A stretch of DNA of 64,000 nucleotides from Planococcus citri (lineage: Eukaryota; Arthropoda; Insecta; Hemiptera; Pseudococcidae): contig NC_088678.1 of NCBI RefSeq assembly GCF_950023065.1, positions 17,846,580-17,910,579 of the forward strand, given 5' to 3'. A program made the translations under genes and the position numbers. Below are positions 20,200 through 30,889 of this stretch, in pieces (the first letter of the stretch is position 1; every line of letters starts with the position of its first letter). The notes beneath the pieces are model-generated. The model saw nothing but the letters and a program-made list of their open reading frames with translations. It was not told the origin of the DNA and did not search any database.

Positions 20200-20645
20200 T
20201 GTAAAGTTGACGATGAAATGAATTTGTATTGCTTGATTTTCGGGATTTCTTCGCAAATCTATTCCTCTATATGTAATTGAAAATTGAATCACGAGCCAGC
20301 GATTTTAACTAATTCTCCAACAAGAACTCGAACTAGGCTTTGCCGAATTTTCTCGTGGATTTGGTTGTTATCGGTTATTGCTATCAAGATTGTGTGTCTT
20401 TGCCACCATTGAAGAACTCCTCTTTATGAACCTGAAGACTGGGAAAGGTACATAAATTAAATTTTAAAGTTAGATAACAATTTTTTTGAAATTTTTTTGA
20501 ATATTATTCGAGAAAAAATGTAAAACTTGAACAAAAATCCTTTCCAGTCATTTGTTTTGGATCCCACATAAGAATGTTCGTAGCCATTTTTTCTAAAATG
20601 CAATTTTTGCAAGTCTACATCAACTTACAGAATAAACTCGCCGCG
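20200..20645. repeat. Dispersed exon-like block (K module)
   Basis: Shared with 24200-24650 and in part 29190-29400, 35985-36360 and 62040-62310. The plus strand of 20319-20452 is open (QELELGFAEFSRGFGCYR, IEELLFMNLKTGK) and ends at a GGTACAT donor-like site. The block closes with TCTACATCAACTTACAG, acceptor-like, found seven times in the window. On the minus strand, related copies give ITDNNKIDEK, so the true coding strand is unsettled. Confidence 0.55.
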
Positions 20646-20668
20646 AAGAATGAATGAGCATCTTTTAC

Positions 20669-20829
20669 GTATGTTGTGTCGTTCTGGATGGTTTTGATGA
20701 AGAGGGTACATCGTCAGTTCAAACATCTTATTTTGACGCAGATGAAGCAACAGAAGAAGAATTAGTCGATGTCAGCAAATCAGATGTCGGTTCGAGTCAA
20801 CATCGTAGATATTCTTCCAAAATGATCCT
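20669..20829 (+). pseudogene. Acidic exon-like segment (S module), copy 1
   Basis: The plus frame reads DGFDEEGTSSVQTSYFDADE, then ATEEELVDVSKSDVGSSQHR and RYSSKM. Copies at 32213-32366, 36708-36868 and, weakly, 51700-51797 keep the amino-acid pattern. It follows an acceptor-like CAACTTACAG, but an in-frame TGA separates the two. Strongly acidic and Ser-rich, it looks like a disordered tail. The function is unknown. Confidence 0.5.
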
Positions 20830-20869
20830 TTTTTTTTTGTAATTTGTGAAAATTATGAAAGTGTAGTCC

Positions 20870-21125
20870 TAAAACTAATTTCCCGAAAACGACAGCACCA
20901 CTTTTAGTTGTTGATACTTTCCGAAGTCCTCTCCGAATTTCGCAATCTGCCAGAATTTGTTTTCCGAACTTTGAGCAAAGCATCAGACAACTTGAACACG
21001 TCTAAAAATTCAAACTGGGATAAAAATGTAGAACAGAGGTGTATTTCAAAATCTGTCCTAGTCTGGTAGAAAATCGAATCTTCGAAGGTATACCTAGTGC
21101 AATCTCTCAAAAATGAGCATCATTT
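20870..21125 (-). pseudogene. RSGLRKVSTTK segment and following frame
   Basis: The minus frame 20780-20983 contains DCEIRRGLRKVSTTKSGAVV. An overlapping minus frame, 20904-21110, covers the upstream part. The 37010-37150 copy matches both. The arrangement fits an exon of the same dispersed gene as the E and Q exons. Confidence 0.45.
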
Positions 21126-21189
21126 GTGTGAGTTACATTCCAGACGGATAATATGTTCGATGGTTCGAAAGATATTATGTACAAGCTAG

Positions 21190-21350
21190 CATATTATACA
21201 AACCAGCTTTTCTTCAGTACGAACAGATTTCTTAATCTTCGCTTCAAATTTTCACGACTCCGCTTCGAAACGTTTTTCGAGTTTTTCGAACTCCTCTACA
21301 AACCCATAATTGTCCCTCGTAGCTCAGCTTTAACCTCCATGTCACAAATT
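21190..21350 (-). pseudogene. E-family first exon (MEVKAELRG), copy 1
   Basis: The minus strand reads MEVKAELRGTIMGL and then a stop where the 33 kb copy continues LEEFEKT. The segment is alpha-helical and charged in better copies. The upstream TTTTTATTAGAGAAAATTTG is shared with 33160-33180 and 45515-45535. Confidence 0.55.
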
Positions 21351-21489
21351 TTCTCTAATAAAAAGTTGAATGACCAGAGTTTCTAGAAATGTAAAAATTC
21401 AGATTACCCAGTTTGAATTGAAAATTCTGTTGCTAAGACAAGACATACAGAGTGGCGCGGAAGTCAGTATTCTGATTTTCACGTTTAGT

Positions 21490-21630
21490 TTTTCGCAAAA
21501 TAAATCAAAAACTAAGCATCCTAGAAAAAAAACTAATGACATTATGTCGATTGGAAATTTAATTTTCTACAATTTTCTTCGACTTCATTTTTCTGTAGAG
21601 TGCTTTTTTCTGCCTCCAGTATGGCAGAGA
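21490..21630. mobile_element. Fragment of the CACCTCGGGAGTAATAAGG MITE family
   Basis: Contains AAAAACTAAGCATCCTAGAA, then ACTAATGACATTATGTCGAT and TTTCTACAATTTTC, as in the interiors of 37189-37944 and (inverted) 62364-62943. The termini are missing. Confidence 0.65.
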
Positions 21631-21659
21631 AGAGTTGGAAAAAATGAGAAAGACATATA

Positions 21660-22143
21660 AAACAGGACTAATGTATAGCTAAAAACGAAAAAAATTGAAC
21701 ATAAAAAATTTTTTTGAAATTTTTTTTTGGTGCATTAAATTTTTTTACTAAAAAATTATAATTCTGTGCTGCGGGATCATCAAATCATTATTTTAGTAAA
21801 AACAAATTGATGCAGATGAAAAAATTTCAAACAAATTTTTTTAGATTTTTTCAACTTTTTGTGTTCATGGGTAGGTATTCTGTTGTTTTATGTACCATTC
21901 CCGTTTTGGTAAGCCCCACGAGCAGCATAATGCAGCGAAATACAGTCAGATGGCAGTATTTTTCATCTATGTACTTTCCAAAATAGAGTATATAATCACT
22001 TTTACGTTTTTAGCTTTTTTTTGTATTACCAACGTTTGAGGTACTATCAGTATTATGCATTTCGAATTTTTATAATGATGATGTGCTATATGTAGGTATT
22101 GATATAAATTGACCTGCAACAAGTAAGAACTGATTGAAATAAC
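21660..22143. repeat. Dispersed block, diverged copy of 30300-30780
   Basis: It carries AATTCTGTGCTGCGGGATCA, GGGTAGGTATTCTGTTGTTT, CAGCATAATGCAGCGAAATA, GCATTTCGAATTTTTATAATG and AAGAACTGATTGAAA. The run is broken by the LINE insertion and resumes at 22669. Confidence 0.75.
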
Positions 22144-22627
22144 ATCATGGGTATCTCTGACGCTTTCCTCTGTAGGTGTGTGGATGCCGATATCTATAGT
22201 ATGGGTAGGTCTGCTTTTAGGCGTGTGGTGGAGAAGGCATGGGAAAAGGAGCGTGGATGCAGTGGGAGCTGTTTATGAGCCATTTCATATCCCAGATTTT
22301 TTTTCTCTCTTTTTTTTCTATCCCCCCCCCCCCTTATCAGCCTTAAGTTTGGGTTTTTGCCCTCACTCTTTTGTTTTTCTTCTATTTGATTTTGTACTTT
22401 TTATTTTCTTTTTTTGCTTATCTTACTTTTTTTTCAATGAGAAGAACTACATATATATTGATAATGTACTAATGTTTCTTTTGTTTCTTACTGTTTTTTT
22501 TATGGTATTTTTTTTTCTTTTTCTTGTTTTTGTTAGTTATAGTTTTCCAGTTTTTTTTTAGTTTTATCTCTTAGCTATAAACGGTCTCTCCTGTAATTGG
22601 CTTACGCTGTTGGAGAGACCTAAATTG

Positions 22628-22658
<31 letters not shown>

Positions 22659-22668
22659 AAACAATTAT
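22144..22668 (+). mobile_element. 5'-truncated LINE (non-LTR retrotransposon) 3' end
   Basis: The plus strand starts with an open tail reading ISDAFLCRCVDADIYSMGRS, then RRVVEKAWEKERGC, ending in TGA near 22278. This fits the C-terminus of a reverse-transcriptase ORF. A T-rich 3' UTR follows, then a GGTCTCTCC / GGAGAGACC hairpin (22583-22619), TGTAA and a (TAAA)n tail. The insertion site is visible: sister blocks at 30770-30790 and 50385-50405 read straight from AACTGATTG into the AACAAT.ATAT that resumes after the tail. The 127-codon frame 22178-22561 mostly translates T-rich UTR. Clade is not assigned. Confidence 0.8.
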
Positions 22669-22999
22669 ATTATCGTATCTATGGATAAGTTCATGCTGAA
22701 CTTTCAAAGATCTAAAAATGAAAAAAAAAAAAAAAAAAAAAAAAATTCCTTACCTTCTTGCTCGGATACGAATTCATTCAAAATTCAAAAAGCTAGGTAA
22801 TTCAACAAAGTTATAAGTTTTGCGGAGAGTGGTACGATTACAACCACATTCTGCTACCAAATTCCGAAAATATGCAGATGCGCTTTTTTAGCTTTGAATC
22901 ATAATATGTACTTACCTACCTACTTACTTACTTAGGTACTTATCATACTCGGATACAAGGTCTTTGCGAAAAATGATTCAATGTTTTGGAGCAGTATGA
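22669..22999. repeat. Resumed dispersed block, poly-A run and spacer
   Basis: TATGGATAAGTTCATGCTGA matches 30820 and 50420. A run of about 30 A follows at 22716-22745. TACCTACTTACTTACTTAGG near 22919-22936 is a small ACCT/ACTT microsatellite. Confidence 0.6.
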
Positions 23000-23277
23000 A
23001 CCACGCTCTGCTACCATAATTATGTCGAAAATATGCCTATGAAGCACGCGCGGAATCCACATGGATGGGCTGTTGGAATCAACCTATCGCTTATCCTAGA
23101 CCTGTTCAGTGAGCTTATCCATAATGGGGTTGATTTCGTGGTAGACATTTGGAAGGTGTTACTGTTGAAAAATATTGCAATCGTGGTAGTTTGGTCAATT
23201 TGGTGTTGATCATTTCCAAACATTTCATGTTCTGACTGGGAATCATTGTAGGATTGCCAGCTGATTCAGCTCTTGTT

Positions 23278-23308
<31 letters not shown>

Positions 23309-23720
23309 TTTTCATTTTTTTAGTTCTGTTACCTACCTGGTTTCTTGCACTGAGTCTTGTATGGAGCACTGCTGACTGCGACTGGCCAACAGATGTGTCG
23401 AGGTGTCCGCATCTAATTTGAATGCGATCGCGATTTTTGGGTAAAGAATGCGTTTCAGCTGCCCGAATTGATTTATCAATTATTGGCGAATTATTGAAAA
23501 TCCAAACTCGATTATTTTAGATGATTTATACCCTACCGTGACTACGCCTTTTTTTTTTAAATTTGTGAAAATTATGAATATATAGTGCCAAAACTAATTT
23601 CCCGAAAACGATAGCTTAACTTTTAGTTGTTGATATATGCTTTCCGAAGTCCGCTCCGAATTTCAATGAAGCGTAATACAATTTATTCTTCATGACTACG
23701 AGACAATTTTACGATGCATT
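23000..23720. repeat. Dispersed block shared with 41030-41660 and 46330-46990
   Basis: All three carry AACCACGCTCTGCTACCATA, GGTTGTTGGAATCA-type, TTATCCTAGAC.GGTTCA, GTTGCTGTTGAAAAATATT-type, TTGGTCAATTTGGTGTTGAT, TTTTTAGTTCTGTTACCTGG, CACTGAGTCTTGTATGGAGC and GCGTTTCAGCTGCCCGAATT. On the minus strand NDQHQIDQTTTI is kept between copies. A (TTTA)n microsatellite sits at 23277-23312. Confidence 0.8.
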
Positions 23721-23789
23721 CGACTTTCATTTTCTTCACAATAAACAACAATTATGATGTTTACAAAAATCGCAGTGCCGTTCGAATCA

Positions 23790-24240
23790 GAACGGACTTC
23801 TGGAGTAGTTCCCTAGTCAAAAGACCCATCATTACGTATTTTTAATTTTCAAAATTTGCACCGAAGTGGAAAATTACCCGAAACATGAAGTTTCAAACCA
23901 TTTGCTATATGGATCAACGTGAAATTGGGGACTGAAATTTCGGCCACGTTGATATACAAAAAAAAATTAAACAAAAAATATTCGAATTAAAAAAAAATCA
24001 TCCATCTAAATACTGAACAACACCTCCAAATTGATATTCAAATCATTAGAAATAAAATTACTTAAATAGGTACCTAGTGATTACAATGCCTAATGTAGTA
24101 TATACCTGCAACACATTCAAAATTCCCAATTTGGTTCTTCAGAATCGCAAATTCTTTGATAATCGCTTCAACCGAGGCTCATTTGGCTTCTGAGATTGAT
24201 TAAGTATCTGTAAAGTTGACGATGAAATGAATTTGTATTG
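23790..24240. repeat. Dispersed block with GATCAACATGAAATTGG core
   Basis: Shared with 28834-29170, 35650-35945, 43310-43565 and 48497-48830. Landmarks are AAAGAC..ATTA, CACCG.AGTGGAAAA.TACCCG, GGATCAACGTGAAATTGGGG, CCACGTTGATAT, ATACTGAACAA.ACCTCCAAA and CAGAATCGCAAATTCTTTGA. The last of these occurs eight times between 24 and 62 kb and on the minus strand encodes IIKEFAILKN. Confidence 0.8.
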
Positions 24241-24657
24241 CTTGATTTTCGGAATTTTTTCGCCAATTTATTCCTCTCTAATTGAAAATTGATTCACGAG
24301 CTAGCGATTTTCACCAATTCTGCAACAAGAACTCGAACTATGGCTTTACCGAATTTTCTCGTCGATCTTGTTATTATCAGTTATTGCTATCAAGATTGTG
24401 TGTCCTTGCCACCATTGAAGAACTCCTCTTTATGAACCTGAAGACTGGGAAAGGAAAGGTACATGAATTAAAGTTTACAGTTAGATATAACTATTTTTTT
24501 GAAATTTTTTTGAATATTATTCGAGAAAAAATGTATAACTTGAACAAAAATCCTTTCCAGTCCTTTGTTTTGGATCCCATATATAAGAATGTTCGTAGCC
24601 ATTTTTTCTAAAATGCAATTTTTGCAAGTCTATATCAACTTACAGAAGAAAAAATTA

Positions 24658-25350
24658 TTACTTCTTACCTAGGAGAACGATAATACCGCTCGCATATGCG
24701 GTTGCGAAAGCTATAAGATCGTGTCGTAGAGCAACCAGAAAAGCTTCTTTTTTCCTGTTAACATAGTCCGTATCGTTCCATTCGAATCCAGTTAGAATTT
24801 CGATACCAGAATGGATTTTTTTTAGTTGTTCTTTGCGATCTGACGCTGATAATTGTTTAAACTGGATATCAAAATTTCTGGAAATTCAAAAACTGATTAG
24901 ATACATGTATATCTAATAATACGCAAAAAAAAGTAAAATCTATGTACTTACTCAACGGAGACTCGGCATTCATTTATTTCAGGCATCGACGTTAATCATA
25001 AGTTGAGGAAACCTAGGTGATCAGATATTACATTACCTGAAAAACAATAAAGTAGGTCATTAAATTTGTGTAAGTAAATAATACGAGTACTATGCAAGCT
25101 GAAAAGTCTGTGCTACTCACCTGTCTCCGTTACTATACGGGAATTTAATTTCAATTTAGTTGCTAATTTTCCATCTTTATTATCAATCCACGTTTCTCGA
25201 ATGTTCTGTAACAAAAAAAAAAAATAATAATTAAGAAACGTTGAAATTGGAATAGAATTTTTTTTCCAACTTACTTCATTTTCGATCAACAGTATCGATG
25301 CGCGAATTGGAGACTTTTGGTTACTGCATCGGCATTCGAAATTCCTCGTC
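24658..25350 (-). pseudogene. Dead paralogue of the five-exon gene at 37927-39210
   Basis: Exon 5 is 24658-24877 (EQLKKIHSGIEILTGFEW, AFLVALRHDLIAFATAYA, stop TAA), exon 4 is 24952-25036, exon 3 is 25121-25205 and part of exon 2 is 25275-25350. All splice sites match the 38 kb gene base for base. It is inactive: exon 4 has an in-frame TGA, exon 2 has a 2-base insertion before LLIENE, and exons 1 and most of 2 are missing because a TIR element begins at 25352. Its exon 5 ends GIIVLLGKK, probably the ancestral C-terminus that the other copy has lost. Confidence 0.8.
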
Positions 25351-25351
25351 A

Positions 25352-27106
25352 CCCGATTAGCGCAATGGCAATTCTAAAATTGCCATTTGTCACTTTTTTG
25401 GCAAATGGCTGGCAAATTGAAAATGGAATAATTTTGCCAATACTTTTGCCTAGCTTTTGCCAATATTTTGACATTATTGGCAAAAGAGTGGTAAAACTTG
25501 GATTAAAATGGAAAACATGACAAAATTGCCAACAATGGCACTTTTGAGAATCGCTGCAGAACAGATGACACTCTGTTTATGCTAGTTTTGACAAAAATTT
25601 GCCAACATTGACAAAACCGTGGCAAAAAAAAAACGATTTTTTCAGAAAAACAATCATATACTTGAATGAGTTTTGAACAAAAAATTTTGAATTCACCTAA
25701 AATATCCAGAGAAGACATGAGTCTAGCCACAGGAATTTTTTCAACAATTTTTGACCTCGCAGGGGAGAGATATTGACAAAAGAAAATTTTAAACCCCCAT
25801 ATCTCCAAACTTAATTCAAGCACACGAAATTTTTTTCTTCCAAGAATATACGTGCATGAGTAGGTCTAGGGACTACCTACATATAAATTTGAAATTGAAA
25901 TTTTTTTCAAATTTTTTCTCCAAATGGGTAATTTTTAAGAACTTGAAAAACACTCAAAAATGTGTTTTGTGTGTCGTGACACCTTCAAAAAAAGCGAAAT
26001 GTACTGCCAGTGATGTGATGTAGCTTTGAAATTTCGCGTGAAGGCCTCTAAAAGTAGTAGAATATCAAACAACTTCTTGAATACCTCAATTTGAGCCAAT
26101 ACACACCCCCTCTAGCCTCTCCCCCAATTTTTGGCGAAAGTAGATTAACAATATGGGTATGGTTATCACATGAATCGAACCCGCTGAATACGAATATGAA
26201 GTTAGATTTGCAGTTGACTTTTCTAAGGGCCACATGAGGAAGGAGGTTGCCCAAAACTTGAATTTTTTGTGAAAAATGCTTCATTGTAGCGCTATTTACG
26301 CCTTGATTGGAAAGGTTGCATGGAATAAATACGCCATAATGAAGCATTTTCATAAAAAAATTCAATTTTTGGGCAATCTCTTCCCTTATTCCCAATGAAT
26401 TCAAAATTCTTTGATCAAAACTTGTTGAAAGAATGACTTTTTCTATTAAAAAAATCGTTTTTTGCCATTGTGGACAAGGGGATGGGGCGAGGGAAATTTT
26501 TTTGGGTCCGACATTGTTTTTAAAGGTACCCAGCAAAGTTTCATCTAAATTTCAAAAATCCGAGGGCAGGGCATATCACTTAGTTCACCCAGTAGTACCC
26601 TTAAATGAAAATTTAAAACATTACAACGCGATGACAAACAAATATATTCTTTTAAAGCCCATACTCTAATAGTGTAGGCATAGTCTAGTGGTTAGGGCAT
26701 TTGGTTAGGAATCGTAGGGACCCAGGTTCGAATCCCCGTTAGGTAGGTAAATAGTTCAGGGATTTTTCGTAGGAAGAGTTGAACTGAAAAAATACTTCAA
26801 AGTGTATGCATGACAGATCGCAAAACAAAAATCAGAATTGCACCTTCCAACCCCCTCATTTTAATTTTTGAAAATTGAGTTCTGAAATATAATCGCCAAA
26901 AAACTGCCACCAAATGGTAAAAATAATAATGCCAGAAAACTGCCATTACTTTGCCATTCAATGTCAAAGACCAACCTTTTGCCATAATGGCAAAGCTGTA
27001 ATGCTGCACGCTCATTGGCTGGAGCTTTGCCATACGCTAACCATTTTTTTGCCATTAGTACACTTTTTGGCAATGGCAAAATAATTTGCCATCAGCGCTA
27101 ATCGGG
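25352..27106. mobile_element. TIR element family CCCGATTAGCGC, member 1 (1755 bp)
   Basis: The left end reads CCCGATTAGCGCAATGGCAA. The right end reads TTGCCATCAGCGCTAATCGG plus G. The flanks are CA on both sides (25350-25351 and 27107-27108), a 2 bp target duplication. Both subterminal regions are packed with TTTTGCCA / TGGCAAAA motifs, perhaps transposase binding sites. The middle holds a tRNA-like A/B-box unit (26683-26750) and a 162-codon minus frame (26048-26536) with no recognised domain. No transposase is visible, so it is probably non-autonomous. It interrupts exon 2 of the 24.7-25.35 kb pseudogene. Confidence 0.85.
26683..26750 (+). ncRNA. tRNA-like unit (pol III A and B boxes), SINE-type
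   Basis: TAGTCTAGTGGTTAGGGCAT resembles a tRNA D-arm/A box, and CCAGGTTCGAATCCCCGTTA is a perfect T-arm/B box at the usual spacing. The acceptor stem and anticodon arm do not fold convincingly. It is therefore not a functional tRNA gene but a tRNA-derived unit inside the TIR element. Confidence 0.65.
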
Positions 27107-27108
27107 CA

Positions 27109-28785
27109 GTTATTGTTAGTAAAAAAACTGACAGTTTTTTCGTCACCTTCTAAGGATGTAAGTAACCGTTAGTAAAATCACTAACAATAATTGTTAGTGA
27201 TTTGACTAAAAATTACGCGTACTTACATTGTGAATGGAGAAAATGGAAATATGTGGCTTGATTATTGAATTTAGTGCTTCCCTGTAAGCTGCAGTGCTAA
27301 AATTGAAGAATTCTTTCCAAAAAAATTTTGAAAAACCTAAAAAAATTTTCCACCTGGGGTTGGGATTGAACCCGTGACCTCCTGCATACCACTGCATTAT
27401 TCACCTGACTTACCTACTAGATCACTGGAGCTGATGGAAGGACTGGTGTTGAATGCTTTTATATGCACCTCTCAACACTCTGGACTTTAAACATTTTCAA
27501 GTGATAATGATTTTTAACTTTTTTTTTTCATTTACCAACATTGTACCACAAGCTGAATTTTGGTATACTGACTTATTTTTATACCCTGAACACGAATCCT
27601 TGGTCTACCCCACCTGTCCCTATGCTTACCCCCAATTGAGGTTTTTCTCCCGTATCTCCTCAAATTGCGGTCCGAGCCCAAAAATGGAGTCCATAAAAAT
27701 AGTTCTACGTCAAATTTCCCATCAGATGGCCTATGAACCAACTTCGTCCCCCCGAGGGGGGTGGGCCTGCAGTCAAATGAATATAGGGTTTTTTTTTGAA
27801 TATGAGCCACGATAGGTATGAAGGGTTGAAAGAGGTTCTCCCTACTGGAATAATTTGAGGTCATAATCCATTTGAGGTCATAATCCATTTGAGGTCAAAA
27901 TTGTTGTAAAAAAACATATTTCATACCTATCAATTATCATGGACTCATATTCAAAAACCCCTTATATTAAATTGACTACAGGTCCACCTCCCCCAGGGAG
28001 ACGAAGTTGTTTTATAGATCATCGATAGGAAATTTGATGTACAACAACTTTTATAGACCCCATTTTTGGGGTAGGACTGCAATTTGAGGGGGTAGGGGGA
28101 AAACCTCATTGGGGGACTGAAATCCACTATTGGGGGAAAGGTCACTAGGAATCGGTGGGACACTAAGGAATAAGGATTCGTGTTTTAAGGGTGTAAAAAT
28201 GGACCAGTATACCAAAATTCAGCTTCCCCCTGAGCGTTTTATTATTCGATGCTGATTGACTCTAGGTTCACCTCTCCTTGGGGGTACGAAGTTGGTTCAT
28301 AGGTCATCTGATGAGAAATTTGATGTAGAACAACTTCTATGGACCACATTTTTGAGCTAGGACCTCAATTTGAGAAGATACACGGGAGAAAAACCTCATT
28401 TGGGGGACTAAAATCCACAATTGGAGGGAAAGCAAACTAGGGATACAGACATCAGAGACACCAAGGATTCGTGTTCAGGTTATAAAAATAGGCCAGTATA
28501 CCAAAATTCAGCCTGTATGCAAGCGTTTCCCAATCAATGCCAATTTTCTTATGCTAACATTTAGACACTGTCATGACACTAACGGTAACTGTAAGTAACT
28601 ATCAAGTAGCCGCCATGTCTCTGGCAATAATTGTTGGTAACATTTGGAAATCATCAAGAAACTAACTGTTACTGAGTATAACTGTCAGCAATCGATGAAA
28701 AACTGTTAATTACTAACAGTTCTTAACAGTAACTGTTATAAAATTGTAAATTACTGTCGGTCATTGTCACAGAATTTCTGCAAGG
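27109..28785. mobile_element. Composite palindromic element with AACTGTTA-rich ends
   Basis: The ends (27109-27215 and 28545-28785) are dense in GTTAGT / ACTAAC and AACTGTTA / TAACAGTT motifs. Between them lie three copies of one module. Arm 1 (27530-27830) and arm 2 (27925-28240) are inverted to each other, sharing TTTTGGTATACTG / CAGTATACCAAAA, ACGAATCCTT and CAAATTTC..ATC.GATG. Arm 3 (28250-28540) is a direct copy of arm 2. Frames of 118-120 codons here follow the palindrome and are not conserved proteins. A tRNA-like unit lies near the left end. Confidence 0.7.
27352..27432 (-). ncRNA. tRNA-like unit, minus strand
   Basis: On the minus strand, TGATCTAGTAGGTAAGTCAG (A-box-like) is followed by GTCACGGGTTCAATCCCAAC (T-arm/B box) and a CCAGGTGG end that pairs partly with the start. 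The spacing is tRNA-like but the fold is imperfect. It is probably SINE-derived. Confidence 0.6.
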
Positions 28786-30018
28786 GTTACCTGGTCAAAA
28801 GACAATTAATACATATTATATTTTTAATTTTCAAAATTTACACCGCAGTGGAAAAGTACCCGAAATCTGAAATTTCAAATCATTTGCGACACGGATCAAC
28901 ATGAAATTGGAAGCTGTGATTTGTGCCACGTTGATATCTTATCAAAATTCTAAAAAAATGATACAAAAAATATCCGAATTAAAAAAAGGCATTCGTCTAA
29001 ATACTGAACAAAACCTCCAAATTGATATTCAAATCATCAAAAATAAAATTACTTACTTGACTAGGTAACAATAACACAGTACGTGCGCAACACATACACT
29101 GTTCCCTTTTGTTCTTCAGAATCGCAAATTCTTTGATAATCTCTTCAATCGAGGCCAATTTGGCTTCTGAGGTTGATTACCTGTAATGTTGACAATGAAA
29201 TGAATTTGTATTGCTTGATTTTAGGAATTTCTTCGTAAATTTATGTCGATCTTGTTGTTATCAGTTATTGCTGTCAACTGGAAAAAGTATATAAATTGAA
29301 GTTTACATTTAGGTGTAATTATTTTTTGAAATTTTGAAAAAATTTCGAGAAAAATGTAAAACTATTGAACAAAAATCCTCTCAAGTCATTTCTTTTCGAT
29401 CCCATAAGGATGTTCTTGTTGATTTATTCAGATGTTTTAGTTCTCTAAATGAAGAATTCCTGTTGTTATTGTAAAAATACATTTACTCAAAAGCACTAAT
29501 AATAACAAAATTGAATCAAACTTTTCGCTCACATGAGACACGATAAGTCTCGCACATAGAATTTGGTTTTTGAGCCGAAAGTAAACAATTTTTAACAATT
29601 GATTCGTGACTCAGGAATGTTTTGATTACTTACTTTTTTAAGTTGATTGAAGAATAACTAGCACTTACAATCGTCTAAACCAAGCATATACTAATACATT
29701 GATACATAATTATTAGCTCTTTCAGGATCACAATATGAATCTTAGGTAGTATAATATTGTGTAGGTATACTTAATTTTTATTTGGCGATACTTATTGATA
29801 ATTTGTAATTTCATTCAACAATACATACACTCATCGTTGAGTTATGATTAAAAAATCCGCGAAATTTTGGACTTCGTAAATTTTAACAGTGGGCGTAGGA
29901 GGAGGGATCGCTGTAATAGTGTACCTAATTTAAATTCGTGAGACGAAAATTTTATATACTTCCGAGACGGAGCTTTTAAGATACGGTAGTGTTTTCTTCA
30001 GTTTGGAACAGGGTCAAA

Positions 30019-30119
30019 CCCTGTGACAGAAATAGATCCTCTCCTTAGTCGATGTTCAAAGACATTTCGTTCAACTTCTCTGAACCTCGACGAAGAGAGG
30101 ATCTTTTTCTATCACAGGA
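30019..30119. repeat. Long hairpin, copy 2 of 4
   Basis: The left arm is 30019-30062 (CCCTGTGACAGAAATAGATC, then CTCTC..). The right arm is 30077-30119 (TCTCTGAACCTCGACGAAGA, then GAGGATC..TTCTATCACAGG). The stem is about 43 bp with a few mismatches and a 14-base spacer. Confidence 0.9.
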
Positions 30120-30692
30120 TATAAGTACGTGTACCATAAGTGTGTGTAGAACTGACCAAGAATGAGCGTTCTCAGTGGATTATACATAAATACCTATTCG
30201 AAAAGTAGATGAAAAAAGCTGCAATTTGAAAGTACTTTGCTGAAGCATAAATGCAACATTATGGCAGGGAAAAGAGTTAATAGAATGGAAAAGGCCCATA
30301 AAGCAGGACCCATGTACGCCAAAGGTCGAAAAAAAATGACCATGAAAAATTTTTTTCGGTTCATTTAATATTTTTTTAATAAAAAATGATAATTCTGTGC
30401 TCGGGGATCACAAAATTATTGTTTAAGTTGAAAAAAGTTGATGCACATGAAAAAATGGTTTTTTTTTCGGCTTTTTGCGTACATGGGCCTTCTGTTGTTT
30501 TATGTGCCATTCCAGTTTTGGTGAGCCCCCCCATGACTAGCATATTGCAGCAAAGTACAGTCAAATTGCAGCTTTTTCATCTACTTTCCAAATATATAAT
30601 CACTTTTACGTTTTTATCCATTTCTGTTTTTGTATTACTAGCATTTAAGGTACTGTCAGTTTGCATTTCGAATTTTTATAATGATGAGTGCT

Positions 30693-30727
30693 CTACCTAC
30701 CTACCTACCTACCTACCTACCTACCTA
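30693..30727 (+). repeat. (CTAC)n microsatellite
   Basis: About eight consecutive CTAC units, followed by degenerate CTTACTTAG. It is absent from the sister copy at 50340, so it expanded after the duplication. Confidence 0.9.
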
Positions 30728-30889
30728 CTTACTTAGTACCTACCTATGTATTGATACAAATTGACGCGCTACAAATAAGAACTGATTAAAAACAATAATA
30801 TACGTTGGTATCTACAGATAAGTTCATGCTGAACAAATAAGAATACTTTTGAAGATCTAAAAATGAAAAAAGAAAACGAAAAAAATACC

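Larger units (their letters stand above)
28834..30889. repeat. 2 kb segmental duplication, copy 1 (partner 48497-50490)
   Basis: The two copies match base for base over most of their length, from CAAAATTTACACCGCAGTGG to the A-rich run after AAGATCTAA. The differences are few, including a 77 bp deletion in the partner (after CAAATTGCAG) and a duplicated AACTTGAACAAAAAT-type stretch there. The block includes the IIKEFAILKN-encoding repeat, the hairpin and the AATTCTGTGCT..GGGATCAC run. No intact gene. Confidence 0.9.

Noticed and set aside
22178..22561. 127-codon plus-strand open frame rich in Phe and Leu
   Set aside because: It mostly translates the T-rich 3' UTR of a truncated LINE; the genuine LINE tail is in another frame and ends near 22278.
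26048..26536. 162-codon minus-strand frame, the longest in the window
   Set aside because: It lies inside a TIR element and has no domain, no splice context and no second copy. I kept it as element interior and not as a gene.
26683..26750. Functional tRNA gene
   Set aside because: The A and B boxes are good, but the acceptor stem and anticodon arm do not pair, so a tRNA-derived repeat fits better.
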